64,000 nt of DNA, taken from positions 37,318-101,317 of the forward strand of contig LNAC01001229.1 in assembly GCA_002007465.1 (NCBI GenBank). Direction: 5' to 3'. Shown one piece after another: positions 52,781 through 64,000 of the stretch. Made by a program: the position numbers and the translations under genes. The notes below the pieces were generated by a model. It searched no databases and was not told the origin of the DNA. It was given only the letters and a program-made list of their open reading frames with translations. This DNA comes from Ailurus styani. Its lineage: Eukaryota; Chordata; Mammalia; Carnivora; Ailuridae. The first letter of the stretch is position 1; each line of letters starts with the position of its first letter.

Positions 52781-54409
52781 ATATCCTACTGTTTCTTGTC
52801 TCTCTCCCCACCCCAACCCAGGTGGATTATTCATCTATTTTTGCCCTATGTTTTTTTCCGTTAATTTATTCATTTCTTTGATCTCATACTTTCCATAGCT
52901 GCTATATCCTTTCTTTTCATTTGAATGTGTGTAACTCAATCAAGACTTCCTTTTCTTGTTAATATGATGTGCGAAATTTCTCCTTGCCTTACCCTCCTCG
53001 TATTTGAGACCATTTGTTCTTTCCCCTCAGAGCTTCTGTTAGAGGTCTGGGTGTATTGTGTTCTCCAGTTTCCTGTGGGGGATCTATGGGTGGGGTGGGT
53101 GGTGTTGGAGGTGGGGTACTGGGCTGTGGTTAATTGAGGCTGTGGACCTACTTGTGCTTGCCTTGGCCCTGAAATTGTAAAAGGAGCTTTGTTCCAGGCT
53201 TTTCCTCTGGGTGAAGACAGGTTTTAACCCTGAGGGATGATCCCGGGCCTTCATTGAGCTCAGACCTGTGCTGCCAGGCTCAGGGGCCTAACTCCTTTCC
53301 GGTAATCTGCCTCTTCCAGGAGCTCCAGGCAAAGCCCTGGGATGGGACCTGCCCTGTGCTGTCCTTGCCTCTCCTCCCAGCTTCCTCCAGCTCCTCTGGA
53401 AGAGAAGACCTTGTCTTCTCTTTTGCCCTCTGCTGTGCTAACACCATGTTTATTTATTGAAGAAGATCAGCTCTTGGTAAAAGCAGACTTTTCACTGTTC
53501 CCCTCCAGATTGCTGAGCAGACCAGCATCCAGTGTCTTGTCTTGGCTCCAGGGAGGGGCGCCCCATAGTAGCACTAGGCACCCCTGCATCTCTTCTCAAC
53601 CTATCCCTGGCACCATCCCTCCTCCCCCGTGTGATTGTTCAGTTGCCTTCTTAAGGGGAAGGAACCACGGGAGCTGTGATACCGTGGCTACTCCAGCTCA
53701 TGTCCCCTCTCTCCTTGTTCACCACTACTTTCTGAAACTGATGCTGAGGAGATCTCAAATTCATAATGAATTAAACCAGGTTTTACTCACTTAATAGCCA
53801 TTAGATGTGACAAACTGCTCATGGTTGCTATAGGAAGTGAGGCTAGGGTGGCCGTGGGGCTCCCTGTCCTCTGCCTATTCTAGGATCTCAGGACCCTCAG
53901 TGTGGGCTGGAGAGTCCGCCTTCCACTTCAGCTGAAGAGTCAGGGGACAGGGAGCCAGCTCTGAGCCCCTCAAATCACAACTGCCTGGCAAGCTGCCCTC
54001 TGCCCCTGTTCTGAGGCACAGTGCTTTCTGGGCCTGCTCAGGATTCTGCTTCGGTGTGAGCAGGGTTGTCGTGTTGACAAGGGGATCTGCTGGAAAAAGG
54101 AGACAAGAAAAAGCACTGCTCGTCTTTAGCTCAGATGTGAACCTCTCCCCCAGGGAGTCATGAATGTAAGACAGAAGACTAGCAAACTTAGAGGAAAATG
54201 GTCACAGGACAAGACCCTGCATGTCTCAGAAGATGAAATCCCCAGTGGCTAATAGGCTCAGCTGCCAGGTCTGGGGAAGTGCCCAACCATGAGATGTGGC
54301 TAGGAAGGTGGTGATGGTGATGAGAGTGGGCAGGCTGGGCGATACATACTCTCTCTGCTGGAGTAATGAACCCCTGTTCTGCCTTTAGAGGCCGGATTGG
54401 TGAGCCCTA
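52781..54409. other. Unique-looking DNA
   Basis: Contains a 150-residue plus-strand frame (53342-53794) without a domain. No exon recognised. Confidence 0.35.
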
Positions 54410-55025
54410 ATAAAACCAAATAAGCACAAAACCATAACCCAGAAATTCTGTGAGGTATTCTCCCCGGGGAAACTCCTCTGCGTGAAGGTGTGAACACGGC
54501 TGTTAGCTGGAGCATTGTTTACAGTACTGAAGAATTGCAATGCCCACCACGAAGAAATTGGCTAAATAAATCATGCTATACTCACGTGCATGCATTCTAA
54601 CAGCAATTACAACAAATGAGCTAGATTGATATGAATCAACTACAAGAAAGCTTAAAGCTAGAATATGAATATGGTGAGTGAAGAAAGCATATTTTGGAAT
54701 TATGAATTCAGTATGACTTTATGTAAATAGTAAAAACAAACAAAGCATTGCTGTACTGTCTTTTTGGATGCATAGAGTAAAATACAACTCTCCGGATGGG
54801 AAGAACACATACCAACTTCAGATAAGGTTTGTCTGTCTGGCCAGGCAGGAGCAATGGGATGGGGAAGGGTACAGAGAACATTCAATAGTAGCTGTACTGT
54901 TTTATTTCCTTAGAATCTCCTAGGCACTTACGGAAATACTAACATCTGTTAATGCTGGGTAGTGGGTACATAGGCAATTATAGTTCTCTTTGTATTTTTT
55001 GTTTTTTTAAGTATTTAATTATACT
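54410..55025 (+). mobile_element. Old L1 3' region, plus strand
   Basis: 'ggagcattgtttacagtactgaagaattgcaatgccc' near 54510, 'aaattggctaaataaatcatgc', 'tgagtgaagaaagcatattttgg' and 'gctgggtagtgggtacataggcaattatagttctc' near 54955 follow an L1M-type 3'UTR. Confidence 0.7.
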
Positions 55026-57640
55026 TCCCCCTCCCCATTTCAATGAAAAGGTCCTGTAGTCCCCCATGTGGCAGAGGGGAAGTTGGGAATGCGGAGAGGC
55101 CAGGACCTCAGGCTGGTCCCTGAGTTGCTGGGAGGCTGCTTGGCCCCTGCTGGGCTGTAAGTCCATGAGCCCAGCCTGTGAGGAAGGGACTGGGGGTTTT
55201 TAGGCAACTACATACTTGCTGCCAGCCTCCTTTGTCCTGTCTTGAGGGTGGTGCCAGTTCCCAAACAAAAGGCTAAGGTGGGAGGATAGGAGGTTTGCGG
55301 AAGAGACGAGTAAGGTTACTTTAAACTCCAACCTCACTGAAGCATTAGTGCAGCCATTTTGCATTTTGTTCAACTTACGTTTTTAAGTGGTTTCAGAGGG
55401 ACAGCTGTCCAGGTTGTCTTGTTTGAGTTGAGCAGAGTGGTGAGCTGGCATCTCTGTCTGGCTGTCTCCCAGGGCAGGGATGATGGCTTCCCCCTTAACT
55501 GTCTGCCAGTGCCATCTTGGGATCTGGCTCAAGGGGCCATGCCATCTATGCATGCCTGTTGAATGGACAGGTCCTGAGGGACAGGACGTGGGACAGGGCC
55601 TGCAAAGGGGTGACCCTCTGGGCCCCAGCCTCACCCCACAGAGCCTAGCCAGGGAGGGCTCGACTGGGAAAGAGGAGGAGAAGCCCAGAGGTGGGGACCA
55701 GGGAGCAGTGTCTTCTTCTGCTCTGTACCCAGGCCTCTGAGACACACCTTGAAAGGGAGAAACAGCCCCAGGACAGTGAGTCCTCCTCTCTTCACCCTGC
55801 CTCAGGTATGCAGGAGCACAACTTTAATGTGCTTCCAAGTGCCTGCCCTGGGCTTAGATCAACGAAGGAAGGCTAACAGTGGGAACAACAGCCACCACCA
55901 CCACCGTGATACTACCTTGGAATTTGGGATGCCATATGTTTATACCTATAGGTATCTCTTCTGCCAGGTAGATGATTTTGTTATCTAGCCAGTGGATAAA
56001 GAATAGGTGCCTTTGCATGGAGTGTAAAGGGAAAATATTGGCCCCTCACCCTAGACCCTGTGGGGTGGGTGCTGGCAAATATTTGGACAGGCCAGCTCTG
56101 GGTGGCTGGGAAGACCATCAGGAAAGCCCACTTCTCTTGGCTCTGTATAATAAGTAGTCATGAATTGATAAAGTAAGAATCTATTTCATGTTGACTTTGT
56201 GCTGGATGCTGTGCTGGGAGGTCAGGAATCACAGGGGTCCCTGTCCTCCCTGTGTGTGAATGCTGCTAGTGATGGACATCTAAGCTGGGAGCTGGATGGA
56301 GATGGGAGGTGGGATTCTGAGCAGATTCAGGAGCAGCCTGTGTCTGAAAGCCAGGGGGCTTGGAAGAACCTAGCTCATTTAGGAACCTGTAGGCTTTAGG
56401 AGTGTTTGTCTACATATGTGTGATTAAACGTGTGTGTGTGTGTGTGTGTGAACATGTTGTATATGAGTATGCGTGCATGTGCTTGCATGTATGAGTGTGC
56501 ATGTGTTCAGGAGGGGTATACAAATAGGAGATAAGGATGGAAGGAAGTAGGGAGTAGACTTGAGTCCCAGGCAAGGAGACTGGCCTTGTCTTCTGTGGGT
56601 GGGTTGGGGGGTGGTCAGTGAGCATAGAAGTTGGTCAGCTGGGCCAGGTCAGGCCAGCTATGGGGACCAATGGTCTGGACCTTGCAAGAGTCAGGCTCCT
56701 CATTGGTCCCTCAGGTGGGAGTGTTGCAGGCTGCACTCAGGCAGGACTGCACAGGTTGAGGCTCACTGGCAGGCTCACCAGGACCTGGGCCCCAGAGGCC
56801 GTTCAGTTTCTGACGACCAAGGAACTGTTTCTTCACCTTACTCTGGAAGCAAGACAGAGCCAAGGGACAATGGGAAGAGAAGAGAAGGAGATGACAGAGT
56901 GAGCAAGGGCTCAACCCCTTGACTGGGCCGCATTTACTCGCTTCAGATCCCATGTCCCTCGTAGGGAACCACAGACATCAAGAGGGTGGCCCAGCAGAGA
57001 AAAATATCAGCAAATCAATGAACCAGGTCTTTCATTAGAGAACTGCAGTGAGTGATACTCATGGTTTTGGCCTTAGTGAGGCCCTTCTCTCTAGAAAGGG
57101 TCAGCTTTTGAAAGTGTCGCATAGTAAGAGTCAGCACTCCATGGAGAAGGTGGGCTGAGAGGCTTCCATGTGCCTGTGGAAATCCAAACACACTTCTCCA
57201 GGACAGACTGAATTCAAAAAAGGAAGGGACTCTTACTTAGAGAAGTAATTGGATTTTGAAGATAAAGATACAAATCTGGGCCTCAGTGAAGATAATTATG
57301 TTAGCTTTTATATATATGACACAATTCATGTTTACTTTTTTATGGATAATGCCAGTTGGTTGCTTTGGTGACATTTTCATCTTATTCCTCATATTTGGGC
57401 ACCATCACGGTCCACAAAACACTTGGGTAGCATTGGTGGAGCCACGAAAACATCATCTAGGACTCAGACTCAGTTTCCCTGTTGATATAACAAGGGAGCT
57501 GCACTGGATGGTCCTTAATGTGTGGCCCGGTTCACGAAGCACCCACATGTGTGTGGGAGGGTATCTGTCTGTGTTTGGTTATAGAATTGACGTAAAGAAC
57601 AAACATAAACAAAAATGGGAATAGAAAATTTCTCTCTCTT
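55026..57640. other. Unique-looking DNA with minor repeats
   Basis: (TG)n at 56430-56450 and a TG-rich tract to 56515. 55440-55575 may be a decayed L2 3' end (plus). 57240-57620 contains a 122-residue frame (57256-57624, plus) with no recognisable domain. No exon that I would defend. Confidence 0.35.
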
Positions 57641-57656
57641 TTTTTTGAAAAAGAAG

Positions 57657-57855
57657 TTTTTTTTTTTTTAAAGATTTTATTTATTTATTTGACACACAGA
57701 GAGATCACAAGTAGGCAGAGAGGCAAGCAGAGAGAGAGGGGGAAGCAGGCTTCCTGCTGAGCAGGGGGCCCGATGTGGTGCTTGATCCCAGGCCCTGAGA
57801 TTGTGACCTGAGCTGAAGGCAGAGGCTTTAACCCACTGAGCCAGCCAGGCTCCCC
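57657..57855 (-). mobile_element. Can-SINE, younger subfamily, minus strand
   Basis: T-tail, 'aaagattttatttatttattt', 'gatcacaagtaggcagagaggcaagc', 'gctgagcagggggcccgatgtggtgc', 'gagccagccaggctcccc'. Flanks 'tctctctctttttttttgaaaaagaa' and 'tctctctgtttttgaaagaa' make a plausible, low-complexity target duplication. Confidence 0.93.
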
Positions 57856-57875
57856 TCTCTCTGTTTTTGAAAGAA

Positions 57876-58009
57876 ATTTGCTGTCAAATCCAACATTATT
57901 CACTTCTTGATTTTCCAGTATGCCCGACTTCAATAATATGCTCTGCTTTATACCAAAAGCCCAGAGGCATGAAATGAATTAGCTCTTGGAAAATTGGGAG
58001 GTGAGTCTA
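57876..58009. other. Short unassigned DNA
   Basis: No recognised feature. Confidence 0.3.
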
Positions 58010-58870
58010 TTTTTCTATTGATTATGAAAGTCACATATTCTAATAGGGAAAATTTTACAAGTACAGAGAAATCTGAAGAAGAAAATGAAAATTGGCTATA
58101 ACATTACTGCCCAGAGGACAGCATTGTTAATATTTTATGTACTTCCTTTTAAACTTTTCTTGGCATATAAATTCAAATATAGAAATCTTAAAATTGTAGA
58201 AAACTACAAATACAACAAGCATGTACCATATAATATATATATCCACCATATAGAATCAATAACTGTCGATATAGATCACGCTTATCATGTCTTTTTACTT
58301 TCTAAAGAATTACAACATAGCATACAGTAGGAATCTTTGTAACCCTCCACCCCAGGCCAGTTCCAACAACAATTGTGATTCCATGTGTATCTTTCCAGTC
58401 TGTTTTGGGGGCTTGTATGTTACATACTAGTATCCATGAGTAATTTAGAATATTGTTTTTTTGTGCTGCTAAAATGTGTATAAGAGATATCATATTAAAA
58501 ATTTTATTTTTCAACTTTTTGTGATTAAACATTGCATTATTGAGAAATATCAATGTTGATATTTAAGCATGAATAGCATTTTATTGAATGAATATTCCAT
58601 GTTATGTTTAACCATTCTGTGAATGGTGAACGTTTGAGTTTATATGTATACATAATGTTTGAGTTTATATGTATACATAATGTTTGAGTTTATATGTATA
58701 AATATATTATATAGATTTTTACATCATGCTTTTTTCAAGAAATATTTCATAATGAAAATTCTCTTGTGTCATTGACAATTCTTAAAAAATGTCATTTTTT
58801 AATATTGACTATTACTCCATTTTATGAGTGCAGCTAATTTTATTTAACTGTTAATTGTGTGGTCTAGTAT
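58010..58870. repeat. Ancient LINE-derived repeat, copy 2
   Basis: 'attactgcccagaggacagcattgttaatattttatgtacttcc' near 58105 and 'tcatgcttttttcaagaaatatttcataatgaaaattctc' near 58724 belong to the same old repeat as 44331-44840. A 25-base unit is tandemly repeated at 58632-58700. Family uncertain. Confidence 0.45.
58632..58700. repeat. 25-base tandem repeat, 2.8 copies
   Basis: Unit 'gtttgagtttatatgtat' + 'acataat', copies at 58632-58656, 58657-58681 and 58682-58700 (partial), essentially identical. Confidence 0.95.
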
Positions 58871-58969
58871 TGTTCAGGAGAATCACTGAGCCATCCAATA
58901 CTGTGGACCCACATGAATAAATTTGAGTTTGAGGAAATGTGTGGCATCTATGGGATTCAAGTTGACCTA

Positions 58970-59155
58970 TGATAGATTTCCAGCATTTCCTCTTACAAGC
59001 TGAGTGAGCTTAGCAAATTCCTTTACTTCTGGGAGCCTCCAATCGCCACCTGGACCAAGGGGATCATAATGATATCCTCAGCTCCTAGATCTGCGGGGAA
59101 TATTGAATGCGTGGAAGGTGCTCAGTGCAGTGCCAGGTATACCATCTGCCAATAC
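58970..59155 (+). repeat. MIR fossil, plus strand
   Basis: 'cttacaagctgagtgagcttagcaaattcctttacttctgggagcctcc', then 'aaggggatcataatgatatcc' and 'gtgctcagtgcagtgccaggta', in MIR order. Confidence 0.8.
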
Positions 59156-59279
59156 TGCTTATCATAAGTAGGGTATTATTGATAGCTGTTGAGAATTAGG
59201 TTTGCTTTCTCAGACTAGTTTTCTCCTGGGCACCTTCAGGTTACAAGTGCATTGTTTTGGGGTTATACACATAGTCTGG

Positions 59280-59430
59280 TCCAATGTTTTCAAACTGCAA
59301 GTTGAATAAGCATTTCCAGGGGGTCTCATTGAGACATGGATTCTGATCAGTACGTGTGGGGCATCCCAAATCTTGCTTTTATGAGCAGCTCTGTGGTGAG
59401 GTTAGCACTTCTGGTCTGGTTAGCAAAGAG
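59280..59430 (+). repeat. MER5A-like DNA transposon fragment
   Basis: 'ggattctgatcagtacgtgtggggcatcccaaatcttgcttttatgagcagctctgtgg' follows the MER5A second half ('gattctgattcagtaggtctgggg...atttgcatttctaacaagctcc'). Confidence 0.7.
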
Positions 59431-60889
59431 GGTTGGCACCACCTCAGCCTCTTCCCATTGGCTCACTCTCTTCTGGGCTCTGGTCTTCCACATCTCTGGG
59501 TGGCTTCACATGAGAGGGGGTATGGTTAGTGAGGTCACAAGAAGATCCTCCCTAACTGCTTTCCTAGGGGGAGTCCTGGGGGCTTCCTGAGCCTTAAGTT
59601 TACTGAAGGTTACAGATGCCTTCCTTGTTATCGTGGTGAGAGGGAAGACTTCCCCCAAAAAAGGTTTTCGTTTTTCTCTGTAATACTCCTAAATTGGTGA
59701 GCTTTTGCAATCAGGGATTCAAAATGGAAAAACAAAACAAAACAAAACAAAACAAAACAAAACAAAACAAAAAACGAAACCTGGCCTAATAAGTGTATTA
59801 TCTTGTCCTGAGTTACTCATAGTTAATTTTACTTAAACTGGATTCACTCAGTCAAAATTTTGATCTTATTTAATAACCTGAAGATTTTTTGTCTACTAAT
59901 TAAACATAAAAGAGCAAATCTAACTTACAGATCTTGGATAAAGGCTAAGCCTTGCAAATGAGATGTTATAATGTTCACATAAAAACAAGAGCCAGAGAAT
60001 GAAATTCTTGCTTCTACATATGCTGGAGGGGGAAGGGAAAAGGGAGCCTCCCCACTTCCTTTCCACTTGCCCTCCCATCCCAGAGACACCCCAAAGCAAA
60101 GCAACCTTCCCCCGACATTGGTCTGTGGCTTCCACTTGTGTAGAGGCAGTGAAATGAAAGGAGATTCCTGTTGTTCCCACCCCATCCCTGTTTCCCTGCT
60201 CATCTGGAGATCCAGGTGGCAGAAGACCCTGGGCAGTACCCTGACCTTCCCCCAGTGCCTTCCTCTGAACTATCCTCTGTCCCTTCTGGACCCTGTTCCT
60301 GAACTGTTTCTCACTGTTGCCTCATACACTGCACAGCCCTGGTGGAGGACAGGCCTGCATGGGGCTCGTCTCTGTCCTGTTGGGGCCTCCAGATCATCAC
60401 TGCTCCACTTTGTGTGCAGGTTCCCTTCCTCAGAAGCCCTACCCTCTGCCTCTGCTCTTCCTAACTCACTAGGCTTAGATCGTGTTGACCACCTCCTGAC
60501 ATGCTCCTAGGAGATCTCCTGTTGTAGGCTCTGGGTCCTCCCAAGGCTGATCATGGTGCCTTAGCTTCCTGAGCCCTGGGAACACAGGGCTGCCTCACTG
60601 CCTCACTGCCTGAAGCCAGCCCTCTGTTTTCCCTGACTCACTTCAGAGGTGGTGACCCATCTTCACAGGCGGTACACATGCTCTTCCTCTATGGAGAGTG
60701 CCAAGATCCCACTCATCTTCCAGCTGCCAGCCCCTTCTGCCCCCTGCTCCCTGGGGTTCCTCCATCACTTGTGCCTTGCTGTCACTGCCACAGTCATCTG
60801 GGTAGATGTCTCCTTCAGAGCAGGGAGGTTTGTTCATCCAGTATGGGGCCACTGGGCATAGGTCAAGAAATGAAACTTCCACTGTGCAG
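59431..60889. other. Unique-looking DNA
   Basis: Contains the (CAAAA)n tract at 59730-59770. A 147-residue plus-strand frame (60067-60510) has no domain. No exon recognised. Confidence 0.35.
59730..59770. repeat. (CAAAA)n microsatellite
   Basis: About eight copies of 'aaaac'. No repeat tail is recognisable next to it. Confidence 0.97.
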
Positions 60890-61640
60890 CGTGGATCTGG
60901 ACAATTTAATGACCTCCTGTCTCAGCGAGGCTGTCACACTTCCAGATGTCCTTGCCCATATTCCTGTCATGTCCCTCTGTTTCTTGGGACTTTACTCATC
61001 TTCCATCCCCTTTGTATTCAGTGGATGACACTGCCTCCTTCTTCACTGTGTTAATTGAGAGCACCAGGAGTTCTCCATCACCTTCTGGCCCATTGCTCCC
61101 AGTTTGCCATGATCAGCCTTATTCCTGCACCCTTCTGAGAGGATGAGTCTCCCTATCTCCAATAAAGGCCATGTTTTCTCATGTCTTGGTCCCAGCCCCC
61201 TGATGTTTGTGAGTATATAGTTAACATTAATCCACTCCACGCTCCCACCTTCACCCCCACTATGAGCTCCAGAAGATCAGGCATTGATTTTTTATTCAAG
61301 ACTTATTCTTATTCAAGAATTTCTTATTCTTATCCTATGCTCAGGTGACCTTCAATAAATGTTTGTTTGGTGAGTGAGTACTATTGATTCTCAAATCTAT
61401 AATGGAATATAGATTCTTGCTGGCTCATATACTAATTGTCATCCCTGGGTTGTGCCACAAGCAATCTAGACCCAAACTAATCCAAAACTGAAGCCATCGC
61501 CTTCTTTCTTAAATTGGGATAAGTCCAGTGTCCCCCATTGCCCATTGCCTAGTCTAGAAATTGGGAGTTATCCTCAACTCTTTCTTGACTGAATGAGCAT
61601 TCTCCCATGGAATTCCACTTTATGTCCCACAAATGTCCAC
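60890..61640 (+). mobile_element. L2 LINE fossils, plus strand
   Basis: 'gatgacactgcctccttcttcactgtgttaattgagagcaccaggag' near 61024 is an L2 internal block. 'gaccttcaataaatgtttgtttggtgagtgagta' at 61347-61380 is an L2 3' end. 'tctagaaattgggagttatcctcaactctttcttgac' near 61553 is another L2 internal block, so at least two fragments adjoin. Confidence 0.6.
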
Positions 61641-62130
61641 TCTGTTTCCTCTCCTAGGACTCAGTGATGGGGTCCAGGCAGTACTAGTCTGGCTGATGAT
61701 GATTCCAGACCTCTGGTTTGTGGAGCCAAGACAGGGCACCAGTGGGATTCTATTTAGGCCACAGGGCCTTGGGAAAAGCTAGGGTCAGGTGGCTATTCCA
61801 CCTTTATATCTCAGATTGTATTGAGAAATAGATAAGGATAGGTGGATTCCACCTCCATCATAGTGTCCAGGTCTTCTCAGTACCAGCAATAATTTGGCAA
61901 GCAGAAGTTCCAAGGTTTCTCTATAATTTATAGTGGAAGCATAATCTATTCGAGAAAACTTTGCAAAGTAAGAAACAATAATTCCACCTATTAACAGCAA
62001 ATAATGATCACCAAGATATTACACAAAAGCCATCTACAAAAGGACTTACCATGTTCAAATAATATATCATGAATGGAAGCCATAAATAATATAGTCTTTA
62101 AGGCAAAAGAGTCTCCCCACTCATCCATAA
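61641..62130. other. Unassigned DNA
   Basis: AT-moderate. No recognised feature. Confidence 0.3.
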
Positions 62131-62853
62131 TACCAGATCTTTCTTGACTTATGATAGTTATGTCTTTTTTTCAAAGATTTATTTCTTTATTTGAGAGAGA
62201 GAGAGAGAGAGGACATGGGGGAGGTGCAGAGGGAGAAGGAGAAAGAGTCTTAAGGAGACTCTGAGCTAAGTGTGGAGCCTGATGCAGGGTTCCATCCATG
62301 ACCATGAGATCATGACCTGAGCTGAAACAGAGTTGGATGTGTAACTGACTACACCACCCAGGTGCACTGATAGGATTATGTCTTGATAAACCCATTGTAA
62401 GTTGAAATGTCATTGACTTGAAAACACAGTTAATACAACTAACCTACCAAATATCATAGCTTAGCCTCACCCACCTTAAATGTGCTCAGAATACTTATAT
62501 TAGTCTATAGGTGGGCAAAGCCACTAATACAAATTCTATTTTATCATTAAGTGTTGATTGACTATCTCATATAATTTATTGAATATTGTACTGAAAGTGA
62601 AAACCAGAATGGTTGTATGGTTGGAATTGTCAGTATGTGGGTTGTTTGCCTTGGTGATGCTGTAACTGACTGGGAAAGGCAACTCAGTGTTGCTGCCCAA
62701 CATCAGCAGAGGATAGTCCTACATAATGCCAACCTGGGAAAAGATCAAAATTCAAAATTCGAAGCATAGTTTTTCCTGAATTTGTATTGCTTTGACACCA
62801 CCCTAAGGTAAAAAAATTGAAGTTGAAAGATCATAAGTAGGGGGCCCGCTGTA
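62131..62853. mobile_element. Tigger-like DNA transposon, split by a Can-SINE
   Basis: Ends at 62133 and 62851, each flanked by TA (62131-62132, 62852-62853). Terminal inverted repeats are diverged but share 'acttatgat' / 'atcataagt'. The internal blocks 'gataaacccattgtaagttgaaa', 'cataatttattgaatattgtactgaaagtg' and 'aaaccagaatggttgtatgg' match a Tc1/mariner (Tigger-type) non-autonomous element by memory. The Can-SINE at 62167-62367 lies inside its 5' inverted-repeat region. No transposase coding. Confidence 0.75.
62167..62367 (-). mobile_element. Can-SINE, older subfamily, minus strand
   Basis: Reversed SINE with a (GA)n tract, 'gagatcatgacctgagctg' and ending 'ctacaccacccaggtgcact'. Target duplication is imperfect: 'tgatagttatgtctt' (62152-62166) versus 'tgataggattatgtctt' (62368-62384), a 2-base difference. 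Removing it restores a continuous Tigger-like sequence. Confidence 0.92.
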
Positions 62854-63180
62854 CTTAATAGTCCAACGCTCTAAGGCAGACAAACAAATAAACTCACTCT
62901 CCCTGAACTAAATCCAATATGAGGAGCAGTTGGTGAGAACATTCCAGGATCCAGTCCTGGACCATTATAAGGAACTTTAGAAATATGAAAAATAATATAT
63001 TTCTGATCAAATTGGTAAGCTCAACCCCCAAATTTAGTGAAGATCAAATAAAGTCACTAATAGCACCATTAATCAAGTCCCAGAAAATCCAGGGGGTTTG
63101 GGGAACTGGCACTCTCCAGCTTCAGAGCACTCATGCAAAAACCCAAGGGAAAGGCTGTAAATAAATGATCGAGGTTGATA
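62854..63180. other. Unassigned DNA
   Basis: No recognised feature before the L1 tail. Confidence 0.3.
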
Positions 63181-64000
63181 GTATCTTTTATTTTATTTTA
63201 TTTATTTATTTTTAAATTTTAATTAATTATTATTATTATTATTATTTGCCCCAGGGGTACAGGTCTGTGAATCATCAGGCTTACACCTATCACAGCATTC
63301 ACCAAAGCACAAACCCTCCCCAATGTCCATAACCCGTCCACACTATCCCTCCCCTCCCTCCCCCCAGTAACCCTCAGTTTGTATTGTGAGATTAGGAGTC
63401 TCTTATGGTTTGTCTCCTTCCCCACCCCATCATGTTTCATTATTTTTCCCTCCCTACCCCCTACAACCCCCCGCCCTGACCTTCAAGTTCCTCATACCAG
63501 AGAGATCATATAATTGTCATTTTCTGATTGACTTATTTCGCTCAGCATAATACCCTTTAGTTCCATCCACGTCATTGCAAATGGCAAGATTTCGTTTCTT
63601 TTGATAGCTGCATAGTATTCCATTGTATATATATACCACTTCTTCTTTATCCATTCATCTGTTGATGGACATCTAGGTTCTTTCCATAGTTTGGCTATAG
63701 TAGATATTGCTGCTATAAACAATCGGGTGCATGTGCCCCTAGGATCACTACATTTTTATCTTTAGGGTAAATACCCAGTAGTGTGATTGCTGGGTCGTAA
63801 GGTAGCTCTATTTTCAACTTTTTGAGGAACCTCCATACTGTTTTCCAGAGTGGCTGTACCAGCTTGCATTCCCACCAACAGTGTAGGAGGGTTCCCCTTT
63901 CTCTGCATCCTCACCAACATCTGTCGTTTCCTGACTTGTTGATTTTAGCCATTCTGACTGGTGTGAGGTGATATCTCGCTGTGGTTTTGATTTGTATTTC
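63181..64000 (-). mobile_element. L1 3' end, minus strand, runs off the window
   Basis: Left edge is the reversed poly(A) ('ttttattttattttatttattt', then 'ttattattattatta'). Next comes a 3'UTR with 'aaccctcagtttgtattgtgag' and then the ORF2 C-terminus. It is the best preserved L1 3' end here; the 5' side lies beyond 64000, so its full length is unknown. Confidence 0.95.
63492..63722 (-). pseudogene. L1 ORF2 C-terminus, partial
   Basis: 'MFIAAISTIAKLWKEPRCPS', 'DEWIKKKWYIYTMEYYAAIK', 'EILPFAMTWMELKGIMLSEI' and 'SQSENDNYMISLV' are the terminal ORF2p residues in native order. The frame does not continue upstream through 64000 without a break ('aaacaatcgggtgcatg' carries a stop in this frame). 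Sequence beyond the window decides whether the copy is otherwise coding. Confidence 0.88.

Noticed and set aside
52434..52898. 154-residue plus-strand frame
   Set aside because: Its start lies inside a reversed Can-SINE, and the rest is pyrimidine-rich repeat-like DNA.
53342..53794. 150-residue plus-strand frame
   Set aside because: No domain, no splice support, and composition typical of CT-rich DNA.
57256..57624. 122-residue plus-strand frame with a hydrophobic segment
   Set aside because: No family recognised; the hydrophobic run reflects T-rich DNA, with no exon evidence.
60067..60510. 147-residue plus-strand frame
   Set aside because: No recognisable domain, and it borders L2-derived DNA.

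Overview
The window is mammalian nuclear DNA from a carnivore. The best clue is a set of about a dozen tRNA-derived Can-SINEs. Their heads read 'gcctgggtggctcagtgg', and their 3' parts end in '(t)gtcaaataaataaat' or an older pyrimidine-rich variant. This is the caniform, non-dog type (mustelid, bear or seal lineage); I cannot name the species. Other carnivore signs are the L1 3'UTR and ORF2 fragments, old L2, MIR, L3/CR1, MER5 and MaLR fossils, and the absence of bacterial gene structure.

I find no convincing host protein-coding exon, RNA gene, CpG island or complete gene. The window is best read as intergenic or deep-intronic DNA. The only recognisable coding sequence is decayed reverse-transcriptase ORF2 from L1 retrotransposons, all truncated and broken.

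Layout: 0.2-1.1 kb is an L2 fossil. 1.7-7.8 kb is an AT-rich stack of L1 fragments, mostly minus strand, holding two Can-SINEs, a head-to-head L1 mosaic (3.75-4.71 kb) and an L1 with a classic 5' inversion (6.34-7.77 kb). 7.8-24.5 kb is mixed unique DNA with L2, MIR, MaLR LTRs, Can-SINEs, a (TG)n tract and one LTR-like promoter/poly(A) unit (18.5-18.96 kb). 24.5-27.9 kb is plus-strand old L1, then a SINE-in-SINE nest. 29.6-30.04 kb is a CR1/L3 fossil. 30.6-32.4 kb is a 5'-truncated minus-strand L1 carrying the longest ORF2 remnant. 35.2-48.4 kb is GC-richer, L1-poor and mostly unique, with MIR, MER5, MaLR and L2 fragments and a possible conserved non-coding element near 45.5 kb. 49-52.5 kb is again AT-rich, with decayed L1 and two Can-SINEs. 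54.4-58.9 kb has old L1/LINE pieces and a young SINE. 62.13-62.85 kb is a Tigger-like DNA transposon split by a Can-SINE, and 63.18-64.0 kb is an L1 3' end running off the window.

No genes work together here. The interest lies in retrotransposition scars: target-site duplications, 5' inversions, nested insertions and microsatellites grown from repeat tails. I did not find a new biological system. All repeat family assignments are from memory and by eye.
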